A DNA stretch of 64,000 nt. Source: Phycisphaerales bacterium (GTDB taxonomy: Bacteria; Planctomycetota; Phycisphaerae; Phycisphaerales; UBA1924). Under the pieces are notes generated by a model. That model was not told the DNA's origin. It ran no database searches and saw nothing but the letters and a program-made list of their open reading frames with translations. The stretch lies in the NCBI GenBank assembly GCA_040221175.1, contig JAVJVK010000007.1:248001-312000 (forward strand), in the 5' to 3' direction. Positions 6,795 through 16,947 of this stretch are shown in pieces. The position numbers and the translations under genes are program-made. Each line of letters opens with the position of its first letter. Positions within the stretch are counted from its first letter, which is position 1.

Positions 6795-8381
6795 TCACTC
6801 GCAGCCGGCATCGAACTCGTTCTGGAATGCGAGGAAGTCGAACAGCGTAAGCGACCCGTCGCCGTCGAAATCGGCCCCGAGATCGCCCGCATCGAAAGCG
6901 TTCTGGAATGCGAGGAAGTCGAAGATGGTGAGCGCCCCGTCACCATCGAAGTCGGCGCGGCAGGGGCTGGCCTCGACCATGTCGGCCACGCCGTCGCGGC
7001 GCACGTTGTACTGGTACGTGCGTACGGGCGCGAGCGCTGGGTCGTACACGATCGTGTCCGAGGCGAGTTGGAAGAGGTACGTCTGGTCATCGACCAAGTC
7101 GTTGCCGCTCACGCTGATGTCCATGAATCCGTTGCCGTCGAAGTCGCCGATGCTGGGCGACTGCTGGAACGAGGACGCATCGCCCACCGGCAGCGGCCAG
7201 CCGGCGATCTGCGTGCCGTCGTGGTTGAAGCCATAAAGCGGGGTGACGGCGGTGTTGTCGTCGACGAGCAGCTCGACGAATCCGTCACCATCGACGTCAG
7301 CGACCATGATCTGCGCGTGCACCGCACCCACGGCGCCCGTAACAGGCCAGCCCGGCAGCGGCGCGCCATCGCGGTCCCACACCTGGATGTTTGCCTCGCG
7401 CGTGGGCGTCAGCGTGCGATCTCCGATGGCGATGTCGAGATTGCCGTCGCCGTCGATGTCGGCGATGGAGGGGGGCGTGAAGATCGAAAACTCGGTGGTG
7501 GTGGGCCAACCCGGGCGCAGGTTGCCGGCAAAGTCGAGCACGTAGACGCGGCCGGTGAACGGATCGACTTCGTTGGTTGTCGCGAACACGATCTCTCGCG
7601 CGCCGTCGCCGTCCAGGTCGGCCAGGCCGGCGGAGTTGTAATTCAGCGTCTGGATCGTGCCGCCATCATCGGGCGTGTACGGGAAGCCGGCGAGCGTGTT
7701 GCCGTCGGCATCGAACGCATACACGGTGTAGAACGACGAGACGACGATCTCGGGCGCACCATCGCCGTTGATGTCTCCCACGGCCGGTGAAGCGCCGCTC
7801 GAGATGTTGTCGAGCACGACGGGGAAGCCAGCGCGCTGCGTGCCGTCGCCCTCAATGGCCGAGAGCTGCGCTACGCCGCCCGAGTTGGCGTTAACGAGGA
7901 TCTCCAGGTCGCCGTCGCCGTCAAGGTCGGCCAGGGCCGGGCTCTTGAATGGGCCGCCGACCGAAACCGGAAATCCCGGGACGGTCGAGCCGTCCTTGTT
8001 GATGGCAAAGACATCGCCGCGGATGCCGAAGAAGAACGTCTGCACGACGATCTCTTCTTCGCCGTCGCCGTCGATGTCGCCGAACGCCGGCGCGCCGAAT
8101 GTGCCCTGGCCCGGCGTGAGGAACCGCGGGAAGCCGGGCACGTTCGTGCCATCGAGGTTGAGCGCGAACAGGCGGTCCTGCACGACGTGGACCATCTCGA
8201 GTTCGGGGTCGGCGTCCATGTTCACCATCATGCCGCCGTCGACCGACGGGCCCGGAGCGATGATGAGGGGCCAGCCGTCGCGGGTCTCGAAGCCGGGCAC
8301 CTGGGCCGCGGCCGAGGTGGCCAGACCGGCCAAGGCCAGCAAGGCGGGACTGCAGAGCGCGGCTTTCTTGGGCGTAAGCAT
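6795..8381 (-). CDS. secreted FG-GAP/VCBS repeat protein with GC-type dockerin
   Basis: Encodes 528 residues. The signal peptide is MLTPKKAALCSPALLALAGLATSAAAQ, with AGAGGAAG upstream of ATG 8381. Residues ~30-460 are repeated DxDGDGxxE(I/L) units separated by about 50 residues, for example DIDGDGEEEIVVQTFF and DLDGDGDLEILVNAN, typical of calcium-binding FG-GAP/VCBS beta-propellers on cell-surface proteins. The C-terminus is a dockerin of two EF-like loops, ADFDGDGALTIFDFLAFQN and DFDGDGSLTLFDFLAFQNE, preceded by Cys and ending in Gly-Cys-Glu. The protein is thus exported and probably attached to a partner through the dockerin. Its calcium sites are intact. Confidence 0.87.
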   Translation of the reverse strand: MLTPKKAALCSPALLALAGLATSAAAQVPGFETRDGWPLIIAPGPSVDGGMMVNMDADPELEMVHVVQDRLFALNLDGTNVPGFPRFLTPGQGTFGAPAFGDIDGDGEEEIVVQTFFFGIRGDVFAINKDGSTVPGFPVSVGGPFKSPALADLDGDGDLEILVNANSGGVAQLSAIEGDGTQRAGFPVVLDNISSGASPAVGDINGDGAPEIVVSSFYTVYAFDADGNTLAGFPYTPDDGGTIQTLNYNSAGLADLDGDGAREIVFATTNEVDPFTGRVYVLDFAGNLRPGWPTTTEFSIFTPPSIADIDGDGNLDIAIGDRTLTPTREANIQVWDRDGAPLPGWPVTGAVGAVHAQIMVADVDGDGFVELLVDDNTAVTPLYGFNHDGTQIAGWPLPVGDASSFQQSPSIGDFDGNGFMDISVSGNDLVDDQTYLFQLASDTIVYDPALAPVRTYQYNVRRDGVADMVEASPCRADFDGDGALTIFDFLAFQNAFDAGDLGADFDGDGSLTLFDFLAFQNEFDAGCE

Positions 8382-8505
8382 GTTCTTCTTCCTCTCCGAC
8401 AGAGTGCGTGGGGTTTGGGCTGGCGCCGCTCGCGATCGGACGCCCGCGAGACGCTTCACGGCACTCTAACGGATTCGGCAGGCCAGCACAAGCGGTTTCC
8501 TAAAT

Positions 8506-8517
8506 ATTTCTAGAAAT
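8506..8517. promoter_or_regulatory. perfect 12-bp palindrome in AT-rich divergent spacer
   Basis: ATTTCTAGAAAT is self-complementary and lies in an AT-rich island (8495-8530) that is unusual for this GC-rich sequence, between the FG-GAP gene and the divergent gene at 8567. It may be an operator; no binding protein can be named. Confidence 0.3.
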
Positions 8518-8554
8518 CTTTTGATTTGCCATCGGACTTAGTGGCGATTCGTGC

Positions 8555-8560
8555 TATAAA
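8555..8560 (+). promoter_or_regulatory. -10-like box TATAAA(T), 6 nt before GTG 8567
   Basis: TATAAAT followed by GGAGC and GTG. The GGAG is too close to the GTG to act as a ribosome-binding site, so a leaderless start is more likely. Confidence 0.5.
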
Positions 8561-8566
8561 TGGAGC

Positions 8567-9811
8567 GTGACCGCCGCCGATCCCAGCCCAGCCGCGGCCG
8601 AACTCCTTGATGCAGCCGTGGTCGAAGCCGTGACCGGAGTCCGATCGGCGTATGCCGAGCTGTTATCGGCCGTCCCACGTGAAGGCCCGGGGGCCATCGG
8701 CGTTGAGCGGGCACTGGGTATCAGCAAGAAGCTGGCGTGGCAGGTCTATCGGGTCGCGACGTCCGACAACCTGGGCTCGGGGGCCCGCGTGCCGGGCAAG
8801 GCCGCGACCCGGCAGGTGCTGCTGGCGGCCAGCAAGGCGGGGGTCTCCGCGAGCGTGACCGATCGTGTGCGGGAGGCGACCGACAGGTTCCACGCTGTGG
8901 TCAGCCACCACGCCGACGACCGCAGCAGCTTCGACCTCATGGTGCGATCGGTGAGCGGAGACGGCATCGTCGGCCACGATGCCGAGCTGAAGCGGACCGC
9001 GTATCGCGCCAACCGCGAGCTCGTGGGCCGGTGCTGCGACGTGGACCTGTTCACGCTGCTGGTGCGACGATCGGACACGCCCGGCCACATGGATATGTGC
9101 TCGTTGCGCGGGCTGGCCGGCCTGCGCCGCCTCAGGCCAGACGTGCCGCTGGAGATCTCCCGGCACCGCTTCGATCAGGGCGAGGGGAACGTGCGCACGC
9201 GCGAACCAGTATTCGGCGACGCATCCGCGGATGGCCCGGCGGGGCTGGTCGAGGCTTTCTCGTCCGAGCCGCTGCCTTCGATCTCGGCCCTCGTCGGAAA
9301 GGACGGTTACACCAGGTTCGTGGCCGAGGTCGATCGGCTGGGCACCACGTCGGCGGTGAGTTGCTACCTGTGCGACATGACGCGGGGCCTGTCGATCCGG
9401 TCGCCCGACGGCACCGCGGCGATTGGCAACATTCACGAGGTCGCCACGCCCGCGCAGGTGCTCTATCAGGACATGCTGGTGGACCCGAGCCTGCTGGCCG
9501 AGGACGCGTTCGGCCCGGCCCACCCGAGCCTGCGGGTGCTGGCTCGAAGGCCCGAGGCGACCGTGTGGCCCGGCGACGACGCGGGCGTGGTGCTGCCCGT
9601 GGCCGAGCGATTGGTGCGCGGCGGGCGGGGCAGCGGGGCGGTGAGCGCACCGGAACTCCCGGCGTATCCCGGCATGATCCGTCAGATCGGCGAGCGGCTT
9701 GGCTGGAACGTCGAGGACATGGTCCTGTTCCGCGTGCGCATCGAGCACCCGGTGCTGCACTCGGTGGTCTGGATGCGGCTTGATCTCGAGGGCCGGCTGG
9801 CCTCTGACTGA
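8567..9811 (+). CDS. conserved-looking protein of unknown function, possible N-terminal HTH
   Basis: Encodes 414 residues starting at GTG. There is no signal peptide or membrane helix, so it should be cytoplasmic. Residues ~45-65 (IGVERALGISKKLAWQVYRV) look like a helix-turn-helix: an alanine-rich helix, a Gly-Ile-Ser turn and a second basic helix. The rest is a mixed alpha/beta sequence with the stretches SFDLMVRSVSGDG, YRANRELVGRCCDVDLFTLLV and CDMTRGLSIRSPDG that I cannot assign. A transcription-regulator role with a large ligand domain is an inference only. The coding pattern is typical of the window. It ends four bases before the convergent 91-residue gene. Confidence 0.65.
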   Translation: MTAADPSPAAAELLDAAVVEAVTGVRSAYAELLSAVPREGPGAIGVERALGISKKLAWQVYRVATSDNLGSGARVPGKAATRQVLLAASKAGVSASVTDRVREATDRFHAVVSHHADDRSSFDLMVRSVSGDGIVGHDAELKRTAYRANRELVGRCCDVDLFTLLVRRSDTPGHMDMCSLRGLAGLRRLRPDVPLEISRHRFDQGEGNVRTREPVFGDASADGPAGLVEAFSSEPLPSISALVGKDGYTRFVAEVDRLGTTSAVSCYLCDMTRGLSIRSPDGTAAIGNIHEVATPAQVLYQDMLVDPSLLAEDAFGPAHPSLRVLARRPEATVWPGDDAGVVLPVAERLVRGGRGSGAVSAPELPAYPGMIRQIGERLGWNVEDMVLFRVRIEHPVLHSVVWMRLDLEGRLASD

Positions 9812-9815
9812 GCCT

Positions 9816-10091
9816 TCAGCGCGACACGTTGCCGGCCAGGGCGGCCAGGGCCTTGATGTCCTGGTTGTCGACGATGGCGTCGATCTGGGCCTGGGCCACG
9901 CCCTTCTGCTTCAGCGCAGCGCGGGCGTTGTTCCAGAGGCGCTTGAGAGCGGCCTGCTTGCCTTCGGCGGTGGCGATGTACAACTCGGACACGACCTCGC
10001 CCAGGCGTGTCTCGATGATGGCGTCTTTATTGGCGTAGTAGCGCCCGACGATTTTCTGCTGGTTGGCCGAAAGGTCGGGTCGCTTGGCCAT
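9816..10091 (-). CDS. small helical protein downstream of rpsU, unknown function
   Basis: Encodes 91 residues, predicted mostly helical and rich in Ala, Lys and Gln: MAKRPDLSANQQKIVGRYYA, later EGKQAALKRLWNNARAALKQ. No Shine-Dalgarno sequence is obvious before ATG 10091. It begins 14 bp after the rpsU stop on the same strand, so it is probably co-transcribed with bS21 and may act around the ribosome, but this rests on position only. It resembles S20 in length and charge but lacks that protein's sequence signature, so I do not call it a ribosomal protein. Confidence 0.6.
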   Translation of the reverse strand: MAKRPDLSANQQKIVGRYYANKDAIIETRLGEVVSELYIATAEGKQAALKRLWNNARAALKQKGVAQAQIDAIVDNQDIKALAALAGNVSR

Positions 10092-10105
10092 CGTGGGCGG
10101 GCGGC

Positions 10106-10309
10106 TCAGCCGCGACGCGGGCCGCTGGTCTCGCGGATGCGCTTGTTGACGGCCTTACGGGCGGCACGGCGGCGGCGCTCGCTGGGCTTCTCGAAGAATT
10201 CCTTGCGCTTGATGTCCTTGGTGAGCCCTTCCTTCTCACAGAGCTTCTTGAAGCGCTTCATCATCTGTTCGACGGATTCGCCACCGCGGGCTTTGATTCG
10301 GATCGCCAT
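10106..10309 (-). CDS. rpsU: 30S ribosomal protein bS21
   Basis: Encodes 67 residues, normal for bS21, which binds the 3' end of 16S rRNA in the small subunit near the anti-Shine-Dalgarno. The family core is visible: ESVEQMMKRFKKLCEKEG, then IKRKEFFEKPSERRRRAARKA and a basic end. The N-terminus MAIRIKARGGESVEQ is standard. GGAGG lies ten bases before ATG 10309, so this gene uses a classical leader. The 91-residue gene follows after 14 bp. The cyclase-like gene at 10451 diverges. Confidence 0.93.
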   Translation of the reverse strand: MAIRIKARGGESVEQMMKRFKKLCEKEGLTKDIKRKEFFEKPSERRRRAARKAVNKRIRETSGPRRG

Positions 10310-10439
10310 GAGAGCGTGGACCTCCAGTCCCGATGCCGGCCCCATTCCACCAGGCCCGATTTCAGGAACAGGAAGGGTTGCGGTTGAAACGGGCCAAGTC
10401 AAGCCGGCCCGCACTGGCACGGGAAACGCCCCGGCGGCG

Positions 10440-10445
10440 TAGCCT
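10440..10445 (+). promoter_or_regulatory. -10-like box TAGCCT, 5 nt before ATG 10451
   Basis: TAGCCT, then CGGGC and ATG. No Shine-Dalgarno sequence; consistent with leaderless transcription. Confidence 0.45.
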
Positions 10446-10450
10446 CGGGC

Positions 10451-11098
10451 ATGCTGGTCGACATCTCCCCGCCGCTCTCGTCCGCCACGGCCGTCTTCCC
10501 CGGCGATACCGCGCTCAGCCGGAAGGTGCTGATGGATACGGCCCGGGGCGACCACCTGACGCTGAGCACCCTCACCAGCACCGTACATATCGGGGCCCAC
10601 GCCGACGCCGAGAGCCACTACAAGCCGGCGGGGCGGTCGATCGACGAGCACCCGCTCGAGCTGTACCTGGGCCCGTGCGTGGTGGCGCCCGTACGGGCGA
10701 AGCCGGGAGCGCGATTTGAGATCGACGCGATCGACCAGAGGTGGCTCGACGCGGTCGAAGGACTCGCCGAACACGGCCAGCCCGGCCGGCTGCTGCTCCA
10801 GACGGGGACGGGTGGCGACCCCGCGACATTCCCCAGTGATCTGGCCGCCCCGACGCCGGAGATGATCGAAGCGCTGGCGGCCCGTGAGGTTCGGCTCCTG
10901 GGGGTGGACACCCCGAGCGTCGACCTGGCTGACGCCAAGGACCTGATCGGCCATGCGGCGTGCGCACGGTCGGGCGTGTCGATCCTCGAGGGTCTCGTGC
11001 TGGGCGGGGTCGAGCCGGGCATCTGGGAGTTGATCGCCCTTCCGCTGCGGCTGGTGGGCTTCGACGCGAGCCCCGTGCGGGCCGTGTTGCGGCGATAA
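10451..11098 (+). CDS. kynB: cyclase family / kynurenine formamidase-like metallohydrolase
   Basis: Encodes 215 residues. KynB-type arylformamidases hydrolyse N-formylkynurenine in tryptophan breakdown. The zinc signature HIGAHADAESHY (residues 49-60) matches HxGTHxDxxxH, the start MLVDISPPLSSATAVFPGDT matches the family's DIS..l....P.WPGD, and GVDTPSVDLADAKDL near residue 155 matches the conserved DTpSvDp.dSk stretch. The HxGxHxD has Ala where Thr is usual. No kynureninase or tryptophan dioxygenase gene is next to it, so a different amide or lactone substrate of the wider cyclase family is possible. The following gene is 52 bp downstream on the same strand. Confidence 0.8.
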   Translation: MLVDISPPLSSATAVFPGDTALSRKVLMDTARGDHLTLSTLTSTVHIGAHADAESHYKPAGRSIDEHPLELYLGPCVVAPVRAKPGARFEIDAIDQRWLDAVEGLAEHGQPGRLLLQTGTGGDPATFPSDLAAPTPEMIEALAAREVRLLGVDTPSVDLADAKDLIGHAACARSGVSILEGLVLGGVEPGIWELIALPLRLVGFDASPVRAVLRR

Positions 11099-11150
11099 TC
11101 AGGGCTGGATCTGCCGGTTTGCGGCTGCCCATCACAAGAAGGAGCGAGGC

Positions 11151-13610
11151 ATGTCTGTTCGTGAGCCCGTGGTCTGTTGCGAAGCACTCGAGCCCCGGGT
11201 GCTGCTGAGCGTCAGCATCGACGTCGATTACAGCTATGACGCCAATGGTTTCTTTGACGCGCCGGAACGCAGGGCCGTCATCGAGGCGGCCGCCGACTAC
11301 GTTGGGTCGTTGCTGAACGACTCGCTGAACGCCATCGTCCCCGGCGGCGGAAACCAGTGGCGCATCCAGTTCACCAACCCGGCGACGGGCGCCACGGCCG
11401 AGATCACCGACCCGGTCATCGACGAGGACGAGTTGCTGCTATTCGTGGGTGGTCGCGACATCGCCGGCGACACGCTCGGCCTTGGTGGCGCCGGCGGCTG
11501 GCAGGCGCAGGGCAGCGCGGCGTTCCTGCAGAACGTGGAAGGTCGCGGCCAGAGCGGCGCCACCGGCCCCGAGGGCGGGCAGAGCGACACGAGCCTGTGG
11601 GGCGGAAGCATCGCATTTGATATCGATACCAACTGGCACTTCGGGCTGACGACCGAGGGCCTGGATGGCAACGAACACGACTTCTACTCGGTGGCGCTGC
11701 ACGAGTTGCTGCACGTCCTGGGCTTCAGCGACGGGACCCCGGCGTTCGCCAATCTCATTTCACCCAGCGACACGTTCATGGGCGCGCGGGCCATGGCCGT
11801 CAGCGCCGACACGCAGCTTTCCTCGTCGGACCTGGCGCACTGGCGCGAGGGCCTGACCAACGGCGGGCAGGAATCGCTGATGGATCCCACGTTCGCTCGG
11901 GGCACGCGGAAGCTGATTACGCCACTGGACTTTGCCGCGATGGAAGACATCGGCTGGGAGTTCGACGCCATGCGCTGGCCCGGTCGGGGCGCGTTCATCG
12001 CCACCAGCCCCTTCTCGGGCGAGGGTCTGGCCTCGGGCAACGCCGCCCCGGCAAGCCCCGGGCTTCACTGGGTCGACGTGCGCGAGGACGGACTGCTCGA
12101 CTTCCGCGTCACCAGCGATCAGCCGGTCACGCTGCGACTGTGGGATTCTCGCGGCCTGGTGGTCGCCGAGATGGCTTCGGCCGACACCCTCACCGGGCTT
12201 GGCCTGGTAGCCACCGATCAGGTGTACACGATCGAAGTCATCGCTTCATCGCCGGCCAGCTATGACATGGCAGTTGCGACCGGCGGCTTCGACGAGGTGG
12301 CCTACTACCCTGAGGGTTTTGCCTCGCCCGACATCGATCAGACGGTGTACGTGACCAATCCCTCCGATACGGCGCAGTTGTTTACGCTGACGCTGCGGTA
12401 TGAGCGGGGCGATCTCGGGCGCGATGGCGACGCCGTCGCCGTGGATCGCGTCATCGAGCCGGGCGAGACGATCGCCATCGACATCGCTCGCGACGGCACG
12501 TACGCGACCGACGTCGCCACGGGACGGCAGATCCTGACCAGCGAGCCGTACGCGCTCGTGCTGGGCTCGACGGCGCCGCTGGGCGCGGCCATCGAGCACG
12601 CCGACGTCTTCAACGGCCAGCGCATCACCACCGCCGAAGACTTCACCCGCCAGACGAGCGCGACGTGGCACCTGCCGCGGGTTGAAAAGGTGTTCAACGT
12701 CTCGGACTTCCTGGTGTTCTACAACCCCAACGAGCACGATGCGCAGGTAACCGTGACGTTCGTGGCGCTCAGCGCACGCCTGACGCTGAACCAGACCATC
12801 CGAGCCGAGGCGCGCGGCGGGCTGAATATCCAGGCCATCGGCGCCCTGGCGCAAGGCAACTTCGGCGTGATCATCACCAGCCAGGCACTCGACCCGGCCG
12901 ACCAGAGCGCCCACGACGGCATCGTGGCGGATCTCTCGCACTTCGACGGCATCGACGGCGTGGGCTGGACGGCGCTGGGCACGCCGGGCAACCTGCCCGT
13001 CTCCAACCTCGCGCCACTGGCCGACATCCCCAACTCGACGACCGAGCTGTTGATCTTCAACCCGGGCACGACCACGGCGCGGCTGTCGCTCGTGCGCACC
13101 ACCTCGTCGGGCAACGAAACGCTCGCCGAGCGCTTCGTGCCCGTGGGCTCCACCAACGTATTGACGCTGCCCAACGCGGCGGGCTATCGCTACGAGTTCA
13201 CCAGTGGCACGGGCGTGGTGCAATTCGTGCAGCGGACCGATACGGAGACTTTCAGCGGCCGGGCGCCGGGTGCCGCCGCGTTCGACATCGCATTCTCGGC
13301 CACGGCCTTCGACGCCAGTTCGGCCGATTCGCTGCTGCGTCTGGGCGTGTACAACACCGACATGGTGAGCCTGGCAAACATTACCATTCGCTTCCTGTTC
13401 GAGACCGGTCCGGAAGTCACCGAGTTCGTCCAGGTGGGCGGGCAGAACTTCCGCACGATCGACCTTGGCGCATACCAGTCGCTGCGGGATCGCTCCGGCG
13501 ACCGCCTGCTGGCCGTCCTGCTCGAGTCGAGCGAGCGCATCACGGCGCTGCTGGCCGCGAGCGACGGTGATCTGGGGTGGGCAAGCGGAGGCCTGCTGCT
13601 GCCGGCGTAA
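11151..13610 (+). CDS. LEPR-XLL surface protein with a metzincin-type protease domain
   Basis: Encodes 819 residues, with AAGGAG before ATG 11151. Residues 10-20 (CEALEPRVLLS) are the LEPR-XLL motif found at the N-terminus of large planctomycete surface proteins in place of a normal signal peptide. Residues ~25-280 form a zincin: HELLHVLGFSD at 184-194 gives HExxHxxGxxD, zinc ligands His184, His188 and Asp194 with catalytic Glu185, and a later MAVSAD (about residue 215) or MDP could supply the Met-turn. Residues ~290-819 are beta-rich repeats of about 110 residues (VTNPSDTAQLFTLTLRYE, FYNPNEHDAQVTVTFVA, IFNPGTTTARLSLV), probably adhesion or spacer domains. Exported, cell-surface protease is the best reading. 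Confidence 0.8.
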   Translation: MSVREPVVCCEALEPRVLLSVSIDVDYSYDANGFFDAPERRAVIEAAADYVGSLLNDSLNAIVPGGGNQWRIQFTNPATGATAEITDPVIDEDELLLFVGGRDIAGDTLGLGGAGGWQAQGSAAFLQNVEGRGQSGATGPEGGQSDTSLWGGSIAFDIDTNWHFGLTTEGLDGNEHDFYSVALHELLHVLGFSDGTPAFANLISPSDTFMGARAMAVSADTQLSSSDLAHWREGLTNGGQESLMDPTFARGTRKLITPLDFAAMEDIGWEFDAMRWPGRGAFIATSPFSGEGLASGNAAPASPGLHWVDVREDGLLDFRVTSDQPVTLRLWDSRGLVVAEMASADTLTGLGLVATDQVYTIEVIASSPASYDMAVATGGFDEVAYYPEGFASPDIDQTVYVTNPSDTAQLFTLTLRYERGDLGRDGDAVAVDRVIEPGETIAIDIARDGTYATDVATGRQILTSEPYALVLGSTAPLGAAIEHADVFNGQRITTAEDFTRQTSATWHLPRVEKVFNVSDFLVFYNPNEHDAQVTVTFVALSARLTLNQTIRAEARGGLNIQAIGALAQGNFGVIITSQALDPADQSAHDGIVADLSHFDGIDGVGWTALGTPGNLPVSNLAPLADIPNSTTELLIFNPGTTTARLSLVRTTSSGNETLAERFVPVGSTNVLTLPNAAGYRYEFTSGTGVVQFVQRTDTETFSGRAPGAAAFDIAFSATAFDASSADSLLRLGVYNTDMVSLANITIRFLFETGPEVTEFVQVGGQNFRTIDLGAYQSLRDRSGDRLLAVLLESSERITALLAASDGDLGWASGGLLLPA

Positions 13611-15221
<1,611 letters not shown>

Positions 15222-15229
15222 GGGCCGCG

Positions 15230-15235
15230 ATTGTA
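15230..15235 (-). promoter_or_regulatory. -10-like box TACAAT, 8 nt before lysS
   Basis: TACAAT, then CGCGGCCC and ATG 15221; no ribosome-binding site. The box lies in the 25-bp gap after the upstream gene, so lysS probably has its own start site. Confidence 0.5.
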
Positions 15236-15246
15236 GGGGAAGCGGC

Positions 15247-16077
15247 TCAACCAGGATCGCGGTCCTCACCTTCGATGGCCATGGCGGCGGGGCTCTGGGC
15301 CCGGACGCGTCGCAGATCGTCGCCGTCCTCGCCCGATGTGTCGGCCGTGGTCTTGCACCACAGCTCGAGCCGGGCGCCCACGGGCCGCATGGCGATGAGA
15401 CGCACGCGTCGCCCGTCGCCCAGCGACTGCGAGGCGTCTTCGATGAGCGGGGTCTTGCCCTCCAGGGCGCTGAAGATGGCCTTGGTCTCGGGCAGCGTCA
15501 GCAGTGCGGGCGGCACGTACTGCTCCTGGTTTCGGCGGAGGTAGTCGAGCAAGACGCCCGCGGGGAGGGTCAGGCGACCCACGCTCACGGTCCGGGCGGG
15601 CAGCCATAGTGCGCCGTCTTCGTCGATGATGGGCTCGACGACGGCCGAGATGTAGCGGACCCCATCGGGCATGCCCACGCGCAGGCCGATGGCGATGAAG
15701 CCGTCCATGAACTCGACCTGGACCTCTTCGAGCTCCTGCGGCCAGCCGACGAGCTCCCACTGAGCGGCCACCCAGTCTCGCATGGTGGTGTTGAGCCAGG
15801 CGTTGGCGTCATTGGCGCCCACCCAGACGTGCCATCGCTCCTGGCCGGGCTCGCGGCGCTGGTACAGCGCGTTCCACAGCCCGTTCTCGATGGCAATGGC
15901 GGTCTGCTCGGTGCGTGGGTCTTCGCGGTGCACCGTGCGCCACCAGGCCGGGGCCTGCTCGGACAACGAGAAGGCAACAACGGCCGCCAGCGTGAGCACC
16001 GCCACGAGCGACAGGGCCCCGATGACCAGCCATCGGCTCAGACCGCTGATCTTCAAGCTCCAGAGCCGATCGGGCAT
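15247..16077 (-). CDS. single-pass membrane protein, unknown function
   Basis: Encodes 276 residues. One transmembrane helix at about residues 16-38 (WLVIGALSLVAVLTLAAVVAFSL) follows a short basic N-terminus, so the 235-residue remainder should lie in the periplasm. That part contains WHVWVGANDANAWLNTTMRDW and VEFMDGFIAIGLRVG, which hint at a compact alpha/beta domain of the type found in planctomycete membrane proteins, but I recognise no family. It lies between coaD (72 bp upstream) and lysS (25 bp downstream) on the same strand, perhaps in one transcription unit. Confidence 0.7.
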   Translation of the reverse strand: MPDRLWSLKISGLSRWLVIGALSLVAVLTLAAVVAFSLSEQAPAWWRTVHREDPRTEQTAIAIENGLWNALYQRREPGQERWHVWVGANDANAWLNTTMRDWVAAQWELVGWPQELEEVQVEFMDGFIAIGLRVGMPDGVRYISAVVEPIIDEDGALWLPARTVSVGRLTLPAGVLLDYLRRNQEQYVPPALLTLPETKAIFSALEGKTPLIEDASQSLGDGRRVRLIAMRPVGARLELWCKTTADTSGEDGDDLRRVRAQSPAAMAIEGEDRDPG

Positions 16078-16149
16078 CGTTGTTCATATGGTGGGTCGCA
16101 TGGGTCCGCCGATCAAGCCGCCCATGCCACAACGCACCCAGGCTGTTGG

Positions 16150-16716
16150 TCATCCCTCGTCGTTGGCGGGGTCGTGATCGGCCCGCAGCCGAGCCAGCAG
16201 GGGGTGGTCGCGCTTGGCCCACATCGCCTCGATGACCGCCTCGGGCACCATGCTCCGCAGCACATCGGGGTCCTTGCCCATCGCGGCGATCTGCTTGATC
16301 AGGCTGCTGCTGATGTACGCGAAGCTCTCGCCGGCCACCATGAAGGCCGTCTCCAGCCCGGCCAACTGCCGGTTGGTCACCGCCTGCTGCACCTCATACT
16401 GGAGGTCCGACAGGTTCCGCACGCCCCGAAGCAGGGCCGCAGCCCCCTGGGCCTTGGCGAAGTCGACCGTGAGCCCGGTGAAGACCTCGACCCGCACCGG
16501 GGCGTGCTGGGGCTCTTCCTGGCACATCCGGGCGACCAGGGCCCGGGCCATCTCGGCCCGCTCCTCGGCGGTGAAGAGCTGGGGCTTGCTGGGGTTATTC
16601 CCGATGGCCACCACCAGCTCATCGAACAACGTGCGGCCGCGGCGGATGACGTCGAGGTGGCCGAAGGTTATCGGATCAAAAGACCCCGGATAGATGGCAA
16701 CGTGCGGGCCGGGCAT
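16150..16716 (-). CDS. coaD: phosphopantetheine adenylyltransferase
   Basis: Encodes 188 residues and catalyses the fourth step of coenzyme A synthesis, 4'-phosphopantetheine + ATP to dephospho-CoA. The nucleotidyltransferase motif AIYPGSFDPITFGHLDVI with the conserved T/HxGH-type site is at residues 6-23; LLRGVRNLSDLQYE and FAYISSSLIKQIA are the two other family signatures. The length exceeds the usual ~160 through a longer QEEPQHAPVRVEV loop and a C-terminal tail of about 20 residues. A TACGAT box five bases upstream of ATG 16716 and the absence of a Shine-Dalgarno sequence suggest a leaderless mRNA. Confidence 0.95.
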   Translation of the reverse strand: MPGPHVAIYPGSFDPITFGHLDVIRRGRTLFDELVVAIGNNPSKPQLFTAEERAEMARALVARMCQEEPQHAPVRVEVFTGLTVDFAKAQGAAALLRGVRNLSDLQYEVQQAVTNRQLAGLETAFMVAGESFAYISSSLIKQIAAMGKDPDVLRSMVPEAVIEAMWAKRDHPLLARLRADHDPANDEG

Positions 16717-16721
16717 CGGCC

Positions 16722-16727
16722 ATCGTA
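16722..16727 (-). promoter_or_regulatory. -10-like box TACGAT, 5 nt before coaD
   Basis: TACGAT, then GGCCG and ATG 16716. The same six bases with the same spacing precede the Nif3-like gene. Confidence 0.5.
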
Positions 16728-16849
16728 CCAGAACCGGCCGCCGGCGGCACGGGCTGGATCGATCGTGCGGGCTCCGGGCCACGAGGGCCGCTCAAAACCA
16801 TTCCCAAGCGGTGGGCGAAGCCGGCCGTGCAATGGACATTGTGGGTGTT

Positions 16850-16947
16850 CGGCCATCGGCCTTTGGCCGTGCCCAGCGTCTGGGCAGTCGTGGCCGCATC
16901 CCCCTGCACCGGCCCCGCGTCGTGTTCTCACGGCGCGGGGCTTTTTT
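16850..16947 (+). ncRNA. candidate structured small RNA ending in a strong terminator
   Basis: Three hairpins occur in line: CGGCCA/TGGCCG (16850-16869), GCCCAG-CGT-CTGGGC (16871-16885) and the terminator at 16912. No plus-strand gene lies upstream that the terminator could serve: coaD points the other way and the next plus-strand start is 17008. The 5' end is not identifiable and I see no match to SRP RNA, tmRNA, RNase P RNA or 6S RNA. It could instead be a leader of the gene at 17008 with an attenuator. Confidence 0.4.
16912..16947 (+). terminator. rho-independent terminator without an upstream gene
   Basis: Long stem, GCCCCGCG with CGCGGGGC at the base (extended through CGTG/CACG with small mismatches), closed by a TTCT-type loop and followed by six T. 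Confidence 0.85.

Noticed and set aside
9816-10091. Ribosomal protein bS20 next to rpsU
   Set aside because: Size and charge fit but the S20 sequence signature is absent.
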